A stretch of DNA of 64,000 nt from CAWHPS01 sp963831235 (GTDB lineage: Bacteria > Fibrobacterota > OXYB2-FULL-49-7 > JAEUSG01). The stretch is taken from the NCBI GenBank assembly GCA_963831235.1, contig CAWHPS010000035.1, positions 62,001-126,000 on the forward strand. The letters are read 5' to 3'. Shown here piece by piece: positions 33,145 to 42,113 of the stretch; position 1 is the stretch's first letter; the number at the start of each line of letters is the position of its first letter. A model generated the notes under the pieces. It ran no database searches. It was not told the origin of the DNA and was given only the letters and a program-made list of their open reading frames with translations. The position numbers and the translations under genes are program-made.

Positions 33145-34262
33145 AAACAAGGCTTACAAATTATTTTCCAATATTATTATTGGTATTAATAATCTTCCTG
33201 ACCATTAATTCCGCACCAGTGATAAGCAAGTTTCTTGCAACACATTTTGGTACTGGTGTTTATAATATAGTGTATTTCATTACAGCCTTTGTTTTTATAA
33301 TCGCCTTAAAAATCATTTATACGAGCAAAGAGAAGATTATCACAAGAATTATCTCTCTTTTTATTCTAACAGGGATATTTATTTTAGCCCTTGTCAACAT
33401 AAAATACAGTATTGAAAAAATTCATTATATCGAATATGGATTATTGACTTTTCTCGGGTTTAACACGCTTACAAAAGATTTTCGCACAATATCAGCTGTT
33501 TTATTGTCAATAATGCTTTCATATTTTACAGGCCTTGCTGATGAATTTCTACAGCATTTAACCTTTTCCCGTGTCGCAGAGTTTGCGGATGTTGCACTTA
33601 ATGTGAAAGCAGGCCTTTTTGGCGCTTTATTCGCACTTATTCTCAAAAAACCATCGAAACTAATTTTTTTGCAAGGGTTTAAGGATGCAATTTATCTTTT
33701 ATCAGGATCATTGCTGTCTGTAATTGCGGCATTTCTCTTTATTGAACATGTACATGGATTCGGTTTTTATATTAAAGACCCTTTTTGCGGATCTTTTTAT
33801 TCATCATTTGACTCGACCTCACTTCTTGCTATAAATGATTCTTTGTCAAAGGGATGTCATATAAATCCTGGTACCTTTAAGATCTATGAAAATGAGGCAA
33901 TAAGGCATAAGACACAACGTGACTTTTATCTAGTAAATAAATTTCCGGTTAGTAAGAATGACTATTATATAGAATATGGCAAAACCTGGAGGGAAAACCG
34001 GATTCTTGAAAAATATTTTAAGTATTTTATTGATGTAAACAGCTCGAGATGGGATAGTGCCACATATTCCTTTGTAAGTCAAAGACAATGGGAAGATACA
34101 TCCTGGAACAGCCGTGTTAAAGAAACATTGATAATATCCTATTCAAGATCTACTATAAGAACATTTTTTATCGGGCTGTTTTTGGTTCTTACAACATTTT
34201 TAATTTTTGTTATAAGGGCGGACAGGAAAACAATCCAATGCAAAAAGATCAAAGTTTTATAA
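33141..34262 (+). CDS. VanZ-like membrane protein
   Basis: A 373-residue protein whose first half has five to six hydrophobic helices and the VanZ-type signature (KIHYIEYGLLTFL, GLADEFLQ, FADVALNVKAGLFGAL). A further helix, a soluble domain of about 130 residues (about 210-345) and a final helix (about 340-362) follow. VanZ proteins lower teicoplanin susceptibility; most homologues have unknown envelope roles. The added extracytoplasmic domain is not typical. It is the last gene of the glycosyltransferase operon. Confidence 0.75.
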   Translation: MKTRLTNYFPILLLVLIIFLTINSAPVISKFLATHFGTGVYNIVYFITAFVFIIALKIIYTSKEKIITRIISLFILTGIFILALVNIKYSIEKIHYIEYGLLTFLGFNTLTKDFRTISAVLLSIMLSYFTGLADEFLQHLTFSRVAEFADVALNVKAGLFGALFALILKKPSKLIFLQGFKDAIYLLSGSLLSVIAAFLFIEHVHGFGFYIKDPFCGSFYSSFDSTSLLAINDSLSKGCHINPGTFKIYENEAIRHKTQRDFYLVNKFPVSKNDYYIEYGKTWRENRILEKYFKYFIDVNSSRWDSATYSFVSQRQWEDTSWNSRVKETLIISYSRSTIRTFFIGLFLVLTTFLIFVIRADRKTIQCKKIKVL

Positions 34263-34341
34263 AACTTATTGTTTTTTAATAACTCAATTGAGTAATTTTT
34301 AACAAGTAAAAATCAAACATTATTAAAAATAAGGAGATCGA

Positions 34342-34512
34342 ATGGCCCATTTTATCACGAGTGATTGTTCTGCTTGCGGCGCCTGCGAGCCCGAATGCCC
34401 CAAAGGAGCGATATCTGAAGGCGATCCCATTTATAAGATAGACGCATCCAAGTGCGATGATTGCGCGACCTGCGTTGATGTCTGCCCGTCAGAAGCAATA
34501 AAAAAGAAATAA
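34342..34512 (+). CDS. 2[4Fe-4S] ferredoxin
   Basis: A 56-residue clostridial-type ferredoxin starting MAHFITSDCSACG. The clusters are CSACGACEPECPKGAI and CDDCATCVDVCPSEAI, so both 4Fe-4S sites are complete. AAGGAGATCGA precedes the ATG and a strong terminator follows the stop. It serves as a low-potential electron carrier and fits an anaerobic lifestyle. Confidence 0.95.
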   Translation: MAHFITSDCSACGACEPECPKGAISEGDPIYKIDASKCDDCATCVDVCPSEAIKKK

Positions 34513-34532
34513 TACCAAATAGTTATTAATTG

Positions 34533-34563
34533 AAAAAGGACGGGTAATCCCCGTCCTTTTTTT
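34533..34563. terminator. Bidirectional terminator between ferredoxin and hisS
   Basis: AAAAAGGACGGG-TAATC-CCCGTCCTTTTTTT: a 7-bp GC stem extended by five A-T pairs, with an A-run on the left and T-run on the right, so it can stop both converging genes. Confidence 0.9.
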
Positions 34564-34582
34564 ATGCACACCCTATTTTTTA

Positions 34583-35866
34583 TTATTGGAAAGCAATCTG
34601 ATTCAGAAGGACATTTTTATTTACCGTAACCTCTTCACCTGTTTTCATGGTTTTAATTCTTACCTCCCCCTTTTCCCACTCAGTACCACCCACAAAAACA
34701 ACATAAGCCGCATCTTTGGCTGATTCCATCTGCTTCTTGATGTTCTGTGGTTTTAGGGAAAATTCGGTTTCAATATTATTTGATCTCAATAATGAAGAAA
34801 TTTCAATTGCCGGCAATAAAGATTCCCTGCTGAAATTGATTACATATACTTTGGTTTTTTTGCTATAAGTCTTAAGAAGGCCTTTGTCTTTTAAAAGTTC
34901 TGCTATTACCGCGTCTCCCATGCCGAATCCGACAGCAGGAGTTGATTCACCACCGAAGAGCGAGATTAAATTATCATAGCGGCCACCCCCGGCAATTGCA
35001 CGAAGCGTTTTTCCAGTGTCAAAAATTTCAAAGACTATACCTGTGTAATAGGCCAATCCGCGGACAATGGAGGTATCGAAAACCACACATTCAGAAATGC
35101 CGTAAAATGAAATCAGCCTGAAAAACTCCTTAAGTTCACCGAGAGCCGAAGATATGCCCTCATGTTCGGGAAATCGAGACTTTATATCTTCAAGGGATTT
35201 GAGACTAAAAATGTTTTCAACAGCCTCTATTTCAGAGTCTGAAAAGAGTTTTTCCCTGTACATTTCCTTAAGTGCATCAGGTTCAACTTTTGCCCTGCGG
35301 TCAAGAATCGCATAAGCGGAATCAAGCCTTGCTTCTCCAACATTAAGCGCAAGGAGCATCTCCTTCATCAGGCGCCGGGAATTTACGCAAACGCGGAAAT
35401 CAGACATGGAAAGCCCGAACTTTTTGAGCAGGAAAACGGAGGCTGCGATTATCTCAGCTTCGGCGATAACTGAGGGTTCGCCGATAATATCAAGATTGTA
35501 TTGGAAAAATTCACGTAACCGCCCCCGTTGCATGCGCTCGTACCGGAAGAGCCGGGGAAGAGAGAACCATTTAATTGGTTTCTTAAGAGAATTACCTCTC
35601 GCAACTATCATTCTTGCCAGGGTAGGTGTAATTTCCGGGCGTAAAGAAAGTTCGCGATCAGATTTATCCTTGAAATTATAAAGCTGTTTTACGATTTCTT
35701 CACCTGATTTCTGTGTGAAAAGCTCGATATGTTCAAAAACAGGCCCCTCATATTCTTCAAAGCCGAATATTTGCGCTGTTTCTCTCCAGATGGAGAAAAG
35801 CCTGTTCTGAAGGCTCATGTCTTCGGGATAAAAGTCCCGTGTTCCTTTTGGCGGCATGATTTTCAT
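34583..35866 (-). CDS. hisS: Histidyl-tRNA synthetase
   Basis: Class II aminoacyl-tRNA synthetase of 427 residues that charges tRNA-His. It starts MPPKGTRDFYPEDM. Class II motif 2 is RLFRYERMQRGRLREFFQYNLDIIG. The histidine-specific motif GLAYYTGIVFEIF and motif 3 AGGGRYDNLISLFGG plus PAVGFGMGDAVI are clear. The C-terminal anticodon-binding domain follows (VYVINFSRESLLPA to the end). Length is normal. Confidence 0.97.
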   Translation of the reverse strand: MKIMPPKGTRDFYPEDMSLQNRLFSIWRETAQIFGFEEYEGPVFEHIELFTQKSGEEIVKQLYNFKDKSDRELSLRPEITPTLARMIVARGNSLKKPIKWFSLPRLFRYERMQRGRLREFFQYNLDIIGEPSVIAEAEIIAASVFLLKKFGLSMSDFRVCVNSRRLMKEMLLALNVGEARLDSAYAILDRRAKVEPDALKEMYREKLFSDSEIEAVENIFSLKSLEDIKSRFPEHEGISSALGELKEFFRLISFYGISECVVFDTSIVRGLAYYTGIVFEIFDTGKTLRAIAGGGRYDNLISLFGGESTPAVGFGMGDAVIAELLKDKGLLKTYSKKTKVYVINFSRESLLPAIEISSLLRSNNIETEFSLKPQNIKKQMESAKDAAYVVFVGGTEWEKGEVRIKTMKTGEEVTVNKNVLLNQIAFQ

Positions 35867-36001
35867 GGGAATAAAATAAATTTATTATGTATGCGGATGC
35901 GTTAAAATATGGAATTATTTGCTTCTTTTATTTTAGATTATATGTCTCAGTATTTTTTACTGTAAACTAACTATATTTTTATTCTTATCAAGGAAGCTGT
36001 T

Positions 36002-36307
36002 ATGAAAAAAGAAATCAAACGTCTGCCGGAAACGTATCTGCAAGAAGCAAAGAAAATGGTGCTAAATCACAAGAAAAAGAAAAAATGCAATAAGTGCTTT
36101 GATAGAGGTTACCTCGGGATCACAGAAGAAAATATGCTTATACCATGCACCCATTGCATTGATTCCAAAAGTCTTTTCGATGAATGGAAGGCTTATGTAA
36201 AAACAATCCCTGAATTATCTGAACTCTACGGAGACTCATTGGAAGAAAAAGAAGAAGAAAAAGAGGAAAAGAAAGAATTCAAGAAAGAGAAGAAAAATTG
36301 GGAATAA
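36002..36307 (+). CDS. Small Cys-rich putative zinc-ribbon protein
   Basis: A 101-residue protein with a CNKCFDRGYLGI...PCTHC arrangement (about 29-53), two CxxC pairs that could hold one zinc as in DnaJ-like zinc fingers, followed by a strongly charged Glu/Lys tail (about 83-101). AAGGAAGC precedes the ATG. The stop overlaps the start of the transglycosylase gene by 10 bases. I do not recognise a named family; a chaperone-like or nucleic-acid role is possible. Confidence 0.7.
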   Translation: MKKEIKRLPETYLQEAKKMVLNHKKKKKCNKCFDRGYLGITEENMLIPCTHCIDSKSLFDEWKAYVKTIPELSELYGDSLEEKEEEKEEKKEFKKEKKNWE

Positions 36308-38382
36308 TCCGCCTGACTTTAATTTTACTGTTTTTGGTCATCAATACTTTCAAGGTTTACGGCAGCACCGGATGTGATTCACTTTTTTACACACCTGAGT
36401 GTCTTAAGGATAATTTGGCCTTCTGGCAGATGATCTACCGTTCAATACCAAGCAGCAAGGGTTTGATTCATGATCAAGACTCATTTCGAATTATTTATGA
36501 TACGATAACAGTTGGGGATTATCAGGGACGCGCACGTTCACTTTCCATTAGAAAAAAAGAGAAGGAAGTGGCGAATATTCTTAAAAGTATGTCTCAAATA
36601 GATACGTCAAATTGGGATCCCATAATGCGATCTTATGCCCTGAAGTGGGGCAGGCCTCTTACAAATAATGAGCTCCTTGCAGCTTCTGAACGCGTACGTT
36701 TTCAACTAGGTCAAAGGGACCATTTTATAGAAGGCCTAAAGCGTTCCGGAAGATATCTTGATCACATAAAAAAAATATTGGAATCTTATGGACTTCCCGT
36801 TGAATTGTCCTATTTACCTCATGTTGAATCTTCTTTCAATTACAGGGCTTATTCCAAGGTAGGCGCAGCCGGAATCTGGCAATTCATGCGCAATACCGGA
36901 CGCCTTTATTTGAAAGAGGGATATATTGTTGACGAACGTCTTGATCCAATCAAGGCCACACATGCCGCGGCGAAATTGTTACGCAGCAACTACAACAAGC
37001 TTCACAGCTGGCCTCTTGCAGTCACCGCCTATAATCACGGAGCAGGGAGCATGGGAAGGGCTGTTACTCAAACCGGAACTACAGACATAGGTGTTATTAT
37101 AGACTCTTATCAGACTCGCAGCTTTCAGTTCGCTTCAAAGAATTTTTATGCTTCATTCCTTGCCGCATACGAAACAGCGGTGAATTACAAGAAATACTTC
37201 GGTGATGTTGAAATGGAACCACCATTTTCCTATACAGAATATCCTCTGCCAAAAAGTTATCGCCCTTCAAATATTTCCCAAATCTTTAAGATTCCGCTTA
37301 AGACATTGCAGGATTACAATCTTGACATCAGGCCTACAGTGTTCAAGGGTAATCAGTATCTGCCAAAGGATTATGTTCTTAAGCTGCCAATCGGATACGA
37401 AACCCTTAACCGTGATTCAATCATGAGCCATGTTCCGGAAAAGGTTGCCATGGAAATCCCACCTCAATCAGGCTATCATAAAGTCGAGACAGGCGAAAAC
37501 CTTGAACGGATAGCTGCAATGTATCAGGTCTCCCTGAATGATATTATAAACCTCAACAATCTCAACCCTCAGAGTTGCATTTTTCCAGGCCAGATGATTG
37601 CCATTCCTGGAAAAACAGAAATTGCAGCTGCCCTGCCGGTTAAAAAAGCATTACCTATTCCCATGCCTGTAAAAATTAACGATATCGTCCCGGTTCATAA
37701 TCCAGCAAGGGACAAAATACAAAAGCCGATATCTGATTCTTCCGCTGTTTCTAAAGAAATAAGCGTTAACAAACCGGATACGGCATCAAGTTCAATTGTC
37801 CCATCCTATCTTATTGCTGAGAAACCGGCTCAACCTGCAATCATGGATTCCGTTAAAAATCTATGGGGTTATTTTTATTCCGCAGAACTGGCACTTTCTC
37901 TTGAGTGTGTTAGAAAATGTGAATTCTGCGAGTTTAATGCTGATTATTATGATATGGATTTTGTAAAAGAAACTTCTAATAACGTTGAAATAAAGGTTCA
38001 GATTGATGAAACATTGGGCCACTATGCTGAATGGTCCGGGATACCCTCTTTAAAACTGCGCAACATCAACAAAATTTCCTCAAACATTTATCTTGGAGAA
38101 CATATTACCCTACCTCTTGCAGCCGAGGCTGCTCAGGCCTTCCTGAAAGCACGAATAGAGTATCACATGGCAATCGAAGAGGATTTCTTCAATAATTATG
38201 AGGTTACAGGAATGGACACACTCATTGCCAAACCCGGCGCCAATGTATGGACCATCTGCCAGGATAATGATATTCCTCTCTGGCTTTTCCTTAAATCCAA
38301 CCCGGATATCAGGGATTTACGTAGCATAAAAGCCGGTGCCATTATGTTGCCACAGGTTGAGGAAAAAAAGCAGGGGAAATAA
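36298..38382 (+). CDS. LysM lytic murein transglycosylase (MltD-like)
   Basis: A 694-residue exported peptidoglycan lyase. The start is TTG 36298, giving a signal peptide (IIRLTLILLFLVINTFKVYG). The SLT domain (about 160-300) has the catalytic Glu177 in YLPHVESSFN, followed by SKVGAAGIWQFM and AVTAYNHGAGSMG. A LysM repeat lies at about 390-437 (YHKVETGENLERIAAMY to FPGQMIAIPG), and two more LysM-like stretches occur toward the C-terminus (ETLGHYAEWSGIP and AKPGANVWTICQ). It probably cleaves glycan strands during growth. Confidence 0.9.
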   Translation: MGIIRLTLILLFLVINTFKVYGSTGCDSLFYTPECLKDNLAFWQMIYRSIPSSKGLIHDQDSFRIIYDTITVGDYQGRARSLSIRKKEKEVANILKSMSQIDTSNWDPIMRSYALKWGRPLTNNELLAASERVRFQLGQRDHFIEGLKRSGRYLDHIKKILESYGLPVELSYLPHVESSFNYRAYSKVGAAGIWQFMRNTGRLYLKEGYIVDERLDPIKATHAAAKLLRSNYNKLHSWPLAVTAYNHGAGSMGRAVTQTGTTDIGVIIDSYQTRSFQFASKNFYASFLAAYETAVNYKKYFGDVEMEPPFSYTEYPLPKSYRPSNISQIFKIPLKTLQDYNLDIRPTVFKGNQYLPKDYVLKLPIGYETLNRDSIMSHVPEKVAMEIPPQSGYHKVETGENLERIAAMYQVSLNDIINLNNLNPQSCIFPGQMIAIPGKTEIAAALPVKKALPIPMPVKINDIVPVHNPARDKIQKPISDSSAVSKEISVNKPDTASSSIVPSYLIAEKPAQPAIMDSVKNLWGYFYSAELALSLECVRKCEFCEFNADYYDMDFVKETSNNVEIKVQIDETLGHYAEWSGIPSLKLRNINKISSNIYLGEHITLPLAAEAAQAFLKARIEYHMAIEEDFFNNYEVTGMDTLIAKPGANVWTICQDNDIPLWLFLKSNPDIRDLRSIKAGAIMLPQVEEKKQGK

Positions 38383-38412
38383 ACTGATACAAGATTATTC
38401 AAGGAGTCAATA

Positions 38413-39264
38413 ATGAAATATGCATGGTTCACGGTCGGGCTTCCGGAAAGCACACCCCAAGAGGCCGTCACTTTGCTTAAAACATACGGCTACCATGGCA
38501 TCGAATGGCGCGCTGTAACAGATATTGGCGACACTTTAAAACCCGGGTTCTGGAGCGGAAATAAAACCACGCTCCAGGAATCATGGACTGATGCGCAGTT
38601 CAAGGAAATTTTTAAAATTACACGTGATGCAGGGCTTGAAGTGCCGAATCTTGGCTCTTATGCCAGGGCCTCCGAGCCGGATCGTGTAAAAAGAATGATG
38701 GAGGTTGCTGTGATTCTTGGAGCGCCATCTCTTCGAGTAAATGTGGCCTGGTATGATGGAAAGCGGGACTATAACGAGTTGTTCGAAGAAGACATAGAAG
38801 CCTACGGGAAAATTATTGAAATGTCAAAGATATACAAAATAAAACCACTTGTGGAAATCCACATGGGAACCATTGTTGCATCGGCTAGCGCAGCACTGCG
38901 TTATGTTTCAATCTTTGATCCCGAAGAAATTGGCGTCATACATGATGCAGGCAATATGGTATATGAAGGTTTCGAAAACTACAAAGCAGGTCTTGAAATG
39001 CTTGGGCCTTACCTGGCACATGTCCATATAAAAAACTCTATGCCCGTTTCCGAACCAGCAGAAGGATCTTTGCCGGTTAAATGGAAGGTCATGGCTGCAC
39101 CATTGCGGAAGGGCATGGTTGATTTTAAGGCCTTGTTTACAGCCCTTAAAAGTATGGGTTACAATGGTTGGATGTCTGTTGAAGATTTCTCAACTGAAGC
39201 CTCACAAATTGAAAAGGTCAAAGACAATTTGGATTTTCTTAAGTCAATTGAATCATCGGTTTGA
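38413..39264 (+). CDS. Sugar phosphate isomerase/epimerase
   Basis: A second 283-residue xylose-isomerase-like barrel, only distantly similar to the protein at 13895. The segments GYHGIEWRAV, PLVEIHMGTI, GVIHDAGNMVYEG, HVHIKNS and GYNGWMSVEDF place the metal ligands. AAGGAG precedes the ATG. It follows the transglycosylase gene by 30 bases. The substrate is unknown. Confidence 0.88.
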   Translation: MKYAWFTVGLPESTPQEAVTLLKTYGYHGIEWRAVTDIGDTLKPGFWSGNKTTLQESWTDAQFKEIFKITRDAGLEVPNLGSYARASEPDRVKRMMEVAVILGAPSLRVNVAWYDGKRDYNELFEEDIEAYGKIIEMSKIYKIKPLVEIHMGTIVASASAALRYVSIFDPEEIGVIHDAGNMVYEGFENYKAGLEMLGPYLAHVHIKNSMPVSEPAEGSLPVKWKVMAAPLRKGMVDFKALFTALKSMGYNGWMSVEDFSTEASQIEKVKDNLDFLKSIESSV

Positions 39265-39305
39265 CCTTTTGAAAGTATTTAACGTTCAATTTTATGTTAT
39301 AGAAT

Positions 39306-40277
39306 ATGTATTCACGCATTATCACACATAATGATCTTGATGGTTTATTCTCAGCCGCTATTTGCGCTGCCATTTATGGAATAGAAAACATTGTTTTTTC
39401 AGGGCCGAATCATATTTCAAGAAACGGTTTTTCCGTGACTATGGAAGATATTACCTGCGATCTTCCATATCCAGGTGAATGCGGGCTGTGGTTTGATCAC
39501 CATGAAGGCAATGAAGATGAGCTTAAGCGACTTGGAAAGGATGTGGCAAAAATCCCAGGGTCTTTTGCCCTTGAAAAAAGCTGCGCCCGAGTAATTTACA
39601 ATTACTATAAGGGTGAATACGCCTTCCCGTTGTTTTACGAGGAATCCGTCAGGGAAGTTGATAAAATCGACAGCTTTGATTTCAAAAGCATCGAGGAATG
39701 GAGAGCCATAACACCCTCGCGCATCATAAATGATTCGCTAAAGTGCCGTTTCAAAGGATTTGATGAAGAGGAGGATTATCTCAGGTCCCTTGTCCCTCGT
39801 TTTGCCGAAATGTCAATGGCTGACATTGCCAAAGATGAGGATGTACGCATTTATTTCAGCGAATATCAGAAAGATGAAGAGAGGATGCTTGATATAATAA
39901 GGAAAACAACTTGTTTTATCCCAGAAGATAAGGAACATGAGTTTGCAATAATAGATCTAACTTCATTCAATAAGAAGGTCTATGTGGTACGCAATTTAGC
40001 ACAAATTATTTTTCCTGAAATAAAAGGCGTTTTTCTTGTACAGAATCTTTTTGATCGCAATGTAAAAACAAACAATTTCTCGGTCTCAGGTTCCCTTACT
40101 ATAAAAACAAGCGATCTTAAAAAAAATATAGGGGAAATAATGCGTCAGCTCAATATAGGAGACGGACATATAGGAGCCGGCTCAGGTCAGCTTTTTTGCA
40201 ATTCCAAACAGGAAATGGAAAAGAAAAAAAATGAGATTGAGAAAGAGATTTACAGGCTTTGGATAAAACAAGGTTGA
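39306..40277 (+). CDS. DHH-family phosphoesterase
   Basis: A 323-residue protein with the DHH fold: THNDLDGLFSAA at 7-18, WFDHHEGNED (DHH motif) and a C-terminal GDGHIGAGSGQ resembling the DHHA1 nucleotide-binding motif. Family members hydrolyse polyphosphate, nanoRNA or cyclic dinucleotides. Which applies is not clear; the central region (about 100-220) is unusual and acidic/aromatic. No strong ribosome site is visible. Confidence 0.8.
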   Translation: MYSRIITHNDLDGLFSAAICAAIYGIENIVFSGPNHISRNGFSVTMEDITCDLPYPGECGLWFDHHEGNEDELKRLGKDVAKIPGSFALEKSCARVIYNYYKGEYAFPLFYEESVREVDKIDSFDFKSIEEWRAITPSRIINDSLKCRFKGFDEEEDYLRSLVPRFAEMSMADIAKDEDVRIYFSEYQKDEERMLDIIRKTTCFIPEDKEHEFAIIDLTSFNKKVYVVRNLAQIIFPEIKGVFLVQNLFDRNVKTNNFSVSGSLTIKTSDLKKNIGEIMRQLNIGDGHIGAGSGQLFCNSKQEMEKKKNEIEKEIYRLWIKQG

Positions 40278-40283
40278 TTGAAA

Positions 40284-40637
40284 TCAGGATAGAGGCGGCA
40301 GGTTTAAAATTTCCCGAAAAGCTGCTTCATTTCTATACACGTTGATATATTCTTCGATATTAAGAATTTTCATGAGGTTGCGCAAAAACTCATTAGGACC
40401 AATCAAACATAAATCACCATTATGGCTTTTTAATTTCTTGTAAGTTGAAGTAAGTATCTTAATAAAGAAGCTGTGCATATAATCGATATTTGTAACGTTC
40501 AGGGCAATGAATGTTTCATTGGAATCCAAGAGTTCATCTATCTTGTCCTTGATGGAGTTTATGTCCTCATACTTGCGCATGGGCTCGCCGATATCAAGAA
40601 CCTTGTAATTTTTTAATTGTCTTACAGATAAAATCAT
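40284..40637 (-). CDS. STAS-domain protein (anti-sigma-factor antagonist-like)
   Basis: A 117-residue STAS fold: strand and helix IKDKIDELLDSNETFIALNV, then NIDYMHSFFIKILTSTYKKLKSHNGDLCLIG, and a final helix FREILNL. In classical SpoIIAA-type proteins the phosphorylated Ser lies in a DSSG motif; here the same place reads YMHSF, with one Ser retained. It may work in a partner-switching cascade, but no kinase or phosphatase is next door. Confidence 0.75.
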   Translation of the reverse strand: MILSVRQLKNYKVLDIGEPMRKYEDINSIKDKIDELLDSNETFIALNVTNIDYMHSFFIKILTSTYKKLKSHNGDLCLIGPNEFLRNLMKILNIEEYINVYRNEAAFREILNLPPLS

Positions 40638-40788
40638 AATATTTAGTTTGCAATAATATAATTGATTTACGGGTAAAAATTAAAGATTCTCTTAGTTTAG
40701 GGTGCATAGCAACATTTGCGGAAAAGAATGTGAACAAAAAATAAAGGCATTCCAACTTGTTCAATAAACCAATTCATGCCTAGGTTGT

Positions 40789-40916
40789 TCGGCGGCAGGG
40801 ACGCCGCCGACTGTTCTGGTGTATCGTCTTTTATTTTGGCGCACCCCAGGGATGGGGTGCGCCTTTATCCAAAACACCCGAAACCACAGAACAGTGCCGG
40901 ACCTCCGTGGCCGGCA
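40789..40916. repeat. GC-rich element of three abutting hairpins
   Basis: Hairpin 1 is TCGGCGGC-AGGGAC-GCCGCCGA (40789-40810). The arm CTGTTCTG (40811-40818) pairs with CAGAACAG (40887-40894) and encloses hairpin 2, GGCGCACCCC-AGGGAT-GGGGTGCGCC (40838-40863). Hairpin 3, TGCCGG/CCGGCA, follows at once (40895-40916). The stems abut without spacers and two loops share AGGGA. It lies in the 309-bp gap between the STAS and PKD genes; the rest of the gap is AT-rich with nothing I can name. Confidence 0.75.
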
Positions 40917-40946
40917 AAAATATCAGCAAATGTTGCCATCCACCCC

Positions 40947-42113
40947 TCATGGAATAACCTTTACCTGCCATATCTGGAATGCACTGTCACCTTTATTGTC
41001 CACGACCATGAAACGGGCCTGATAAGATCCAGGTTCACGATATATGTGCGAGGTCCTTCCATGTGATCTTGAAGAAAATCCCCATTGCCCATTACCATAG
41101 AAGTCCCACAGGTACTTTTCAATTTCCCCGCAATTGACTTTTCCAGTGCCGATTAATGAAATTTCATCGCCCTTTTTTACTTCATGAACAGCTATTATGG
41201 AAACGGATGGAATGTCCTTGAAAATACTTAAGACCATGGAGTCTGGAGCTGATATATTGTTGTCATTGTCCATCACACGTAGTATTATATTGCGGTCTCC
41301 TGTTTTGGAAAAGGTCTTTTCTACTTCCGGTTCGTTATTGACCGTGTCTGTTTTATTGTCACCGTTGAAATCCCATAGATATTTTTTAATTGTTCCGTTT
41401 TCGTCCCGCGATCTTTTTGCTGAAAATAAGACAGGTTCGTCAGCGCATGAGATTATGTTGTTACCAATCCTGGCACTAGGCGGCCTGTATCGCACAATAA
41501 GACGGGCTGTATCAGATACCTTGTGCGAATCATTGTCAATAACAGTTATCTTGCATGGAAACTTATTTTCTTTTTCTCCTGTTCTTGTTGGACGACCATA
41601 CCTGAAATATGGGTTATTGTCACAATGAACCATCGTATCTATTGTGTTGTCGCAACCTATGTCCAATAAAACAAGAATTGAATCAGCATCATCTTTAATA
41701 TCAAGATCTAATGAGAATAATTGATTAATATCAGTTATTACCGAGGGTTTTCCAATGACTAATTCCGGCATTTTATCCGTTATTGCAATTGTTATCGTGT
41801 CAGACATAAGGCTGCCGGAACTCCTGGAACTGAAATATACTCTGTAAATTCCTGTTTTTGAAGAGTAAAAAATGTAATAATCGCCTTGATTTACAAGCGT
41901 ACAAGTTGGATCTGATAAAACAATACTTACAGAACCTGCCGGGCCATTTGATAATGTGGATGAAGTTATACGTATTGAGTCGCGGATGCTGGCTGAGTAA
42001 TATTTTTTTGAGAAAAAGGATTTAAATGTATTTGTGTCAGGTAATTGCTTATCTGAAGGTAAGATTGTACTGATAAAAAAAATGGAAACAAGGAGAAAGA
42101 CGAACTTTACCAA
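40947..42113 (-). CDS. PKD-domain protein at the end of the Bat operon
   Basis: A 388-residue exported protein with a signal sequence (about 1-20). It carries two clear PKD-like Ig repeats: one ending IKKYLWDFNGDNKTD...ILRVMDND (about 215-300) and one with EIEKYLWDFYGNGQWG...ARFMVVDNKGD (about 310-388). The more N-terminal part (about 60-200) is beta-rich and may hold further divergent repeats. Its start overlaps the TPR gene by 7 bases, so it is co-transcribed with batC, in the place often held by batD. Likely a cell-surface or periplasmic binding protein. Confidence 0.78.
   Translation of the reverse strand: MVKFVFLLVSIFFISTILPSDKQLPDTNTFKSFFSKKYYSASIRDSIRITSSTLSNGPAGSVSIVLSDPTCTLVNQGDYYIFYSSKTGIYRVYFSSRSSGSLMSDTITIAITDKMPELVIGKPSVITDINQLFSLDLDIKDDADSILVLLDIGCDNTIDTMVHCDNNPYFRYGRPTRTGEKENKFPCKITVIDNDSHKVSDTARLIVRYRPPSARIGNNIISCADEPVLFSAKRSRDENGTIKKYLWDFNGDNKTDTVNNEPEVEKTFSKTGDRNIILRVMDNDNNISAPDSMVLSIFKDIPSVSIIAVHEVKKGDEISLIGTGKVNCGEIEKYLWDFYGNGQWGFSSRSHGRTSHIYREPGSYQARFMVVDNKGDSAFQIWQVKVIP

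Noticed and set aside
40838..40868. Hairpin as a simple rho-independent terminator
   Set aside because: On the plus strand no gene ends nearby, and on the minus strand no T-run follows; it is part of a larger three-hairpin block.
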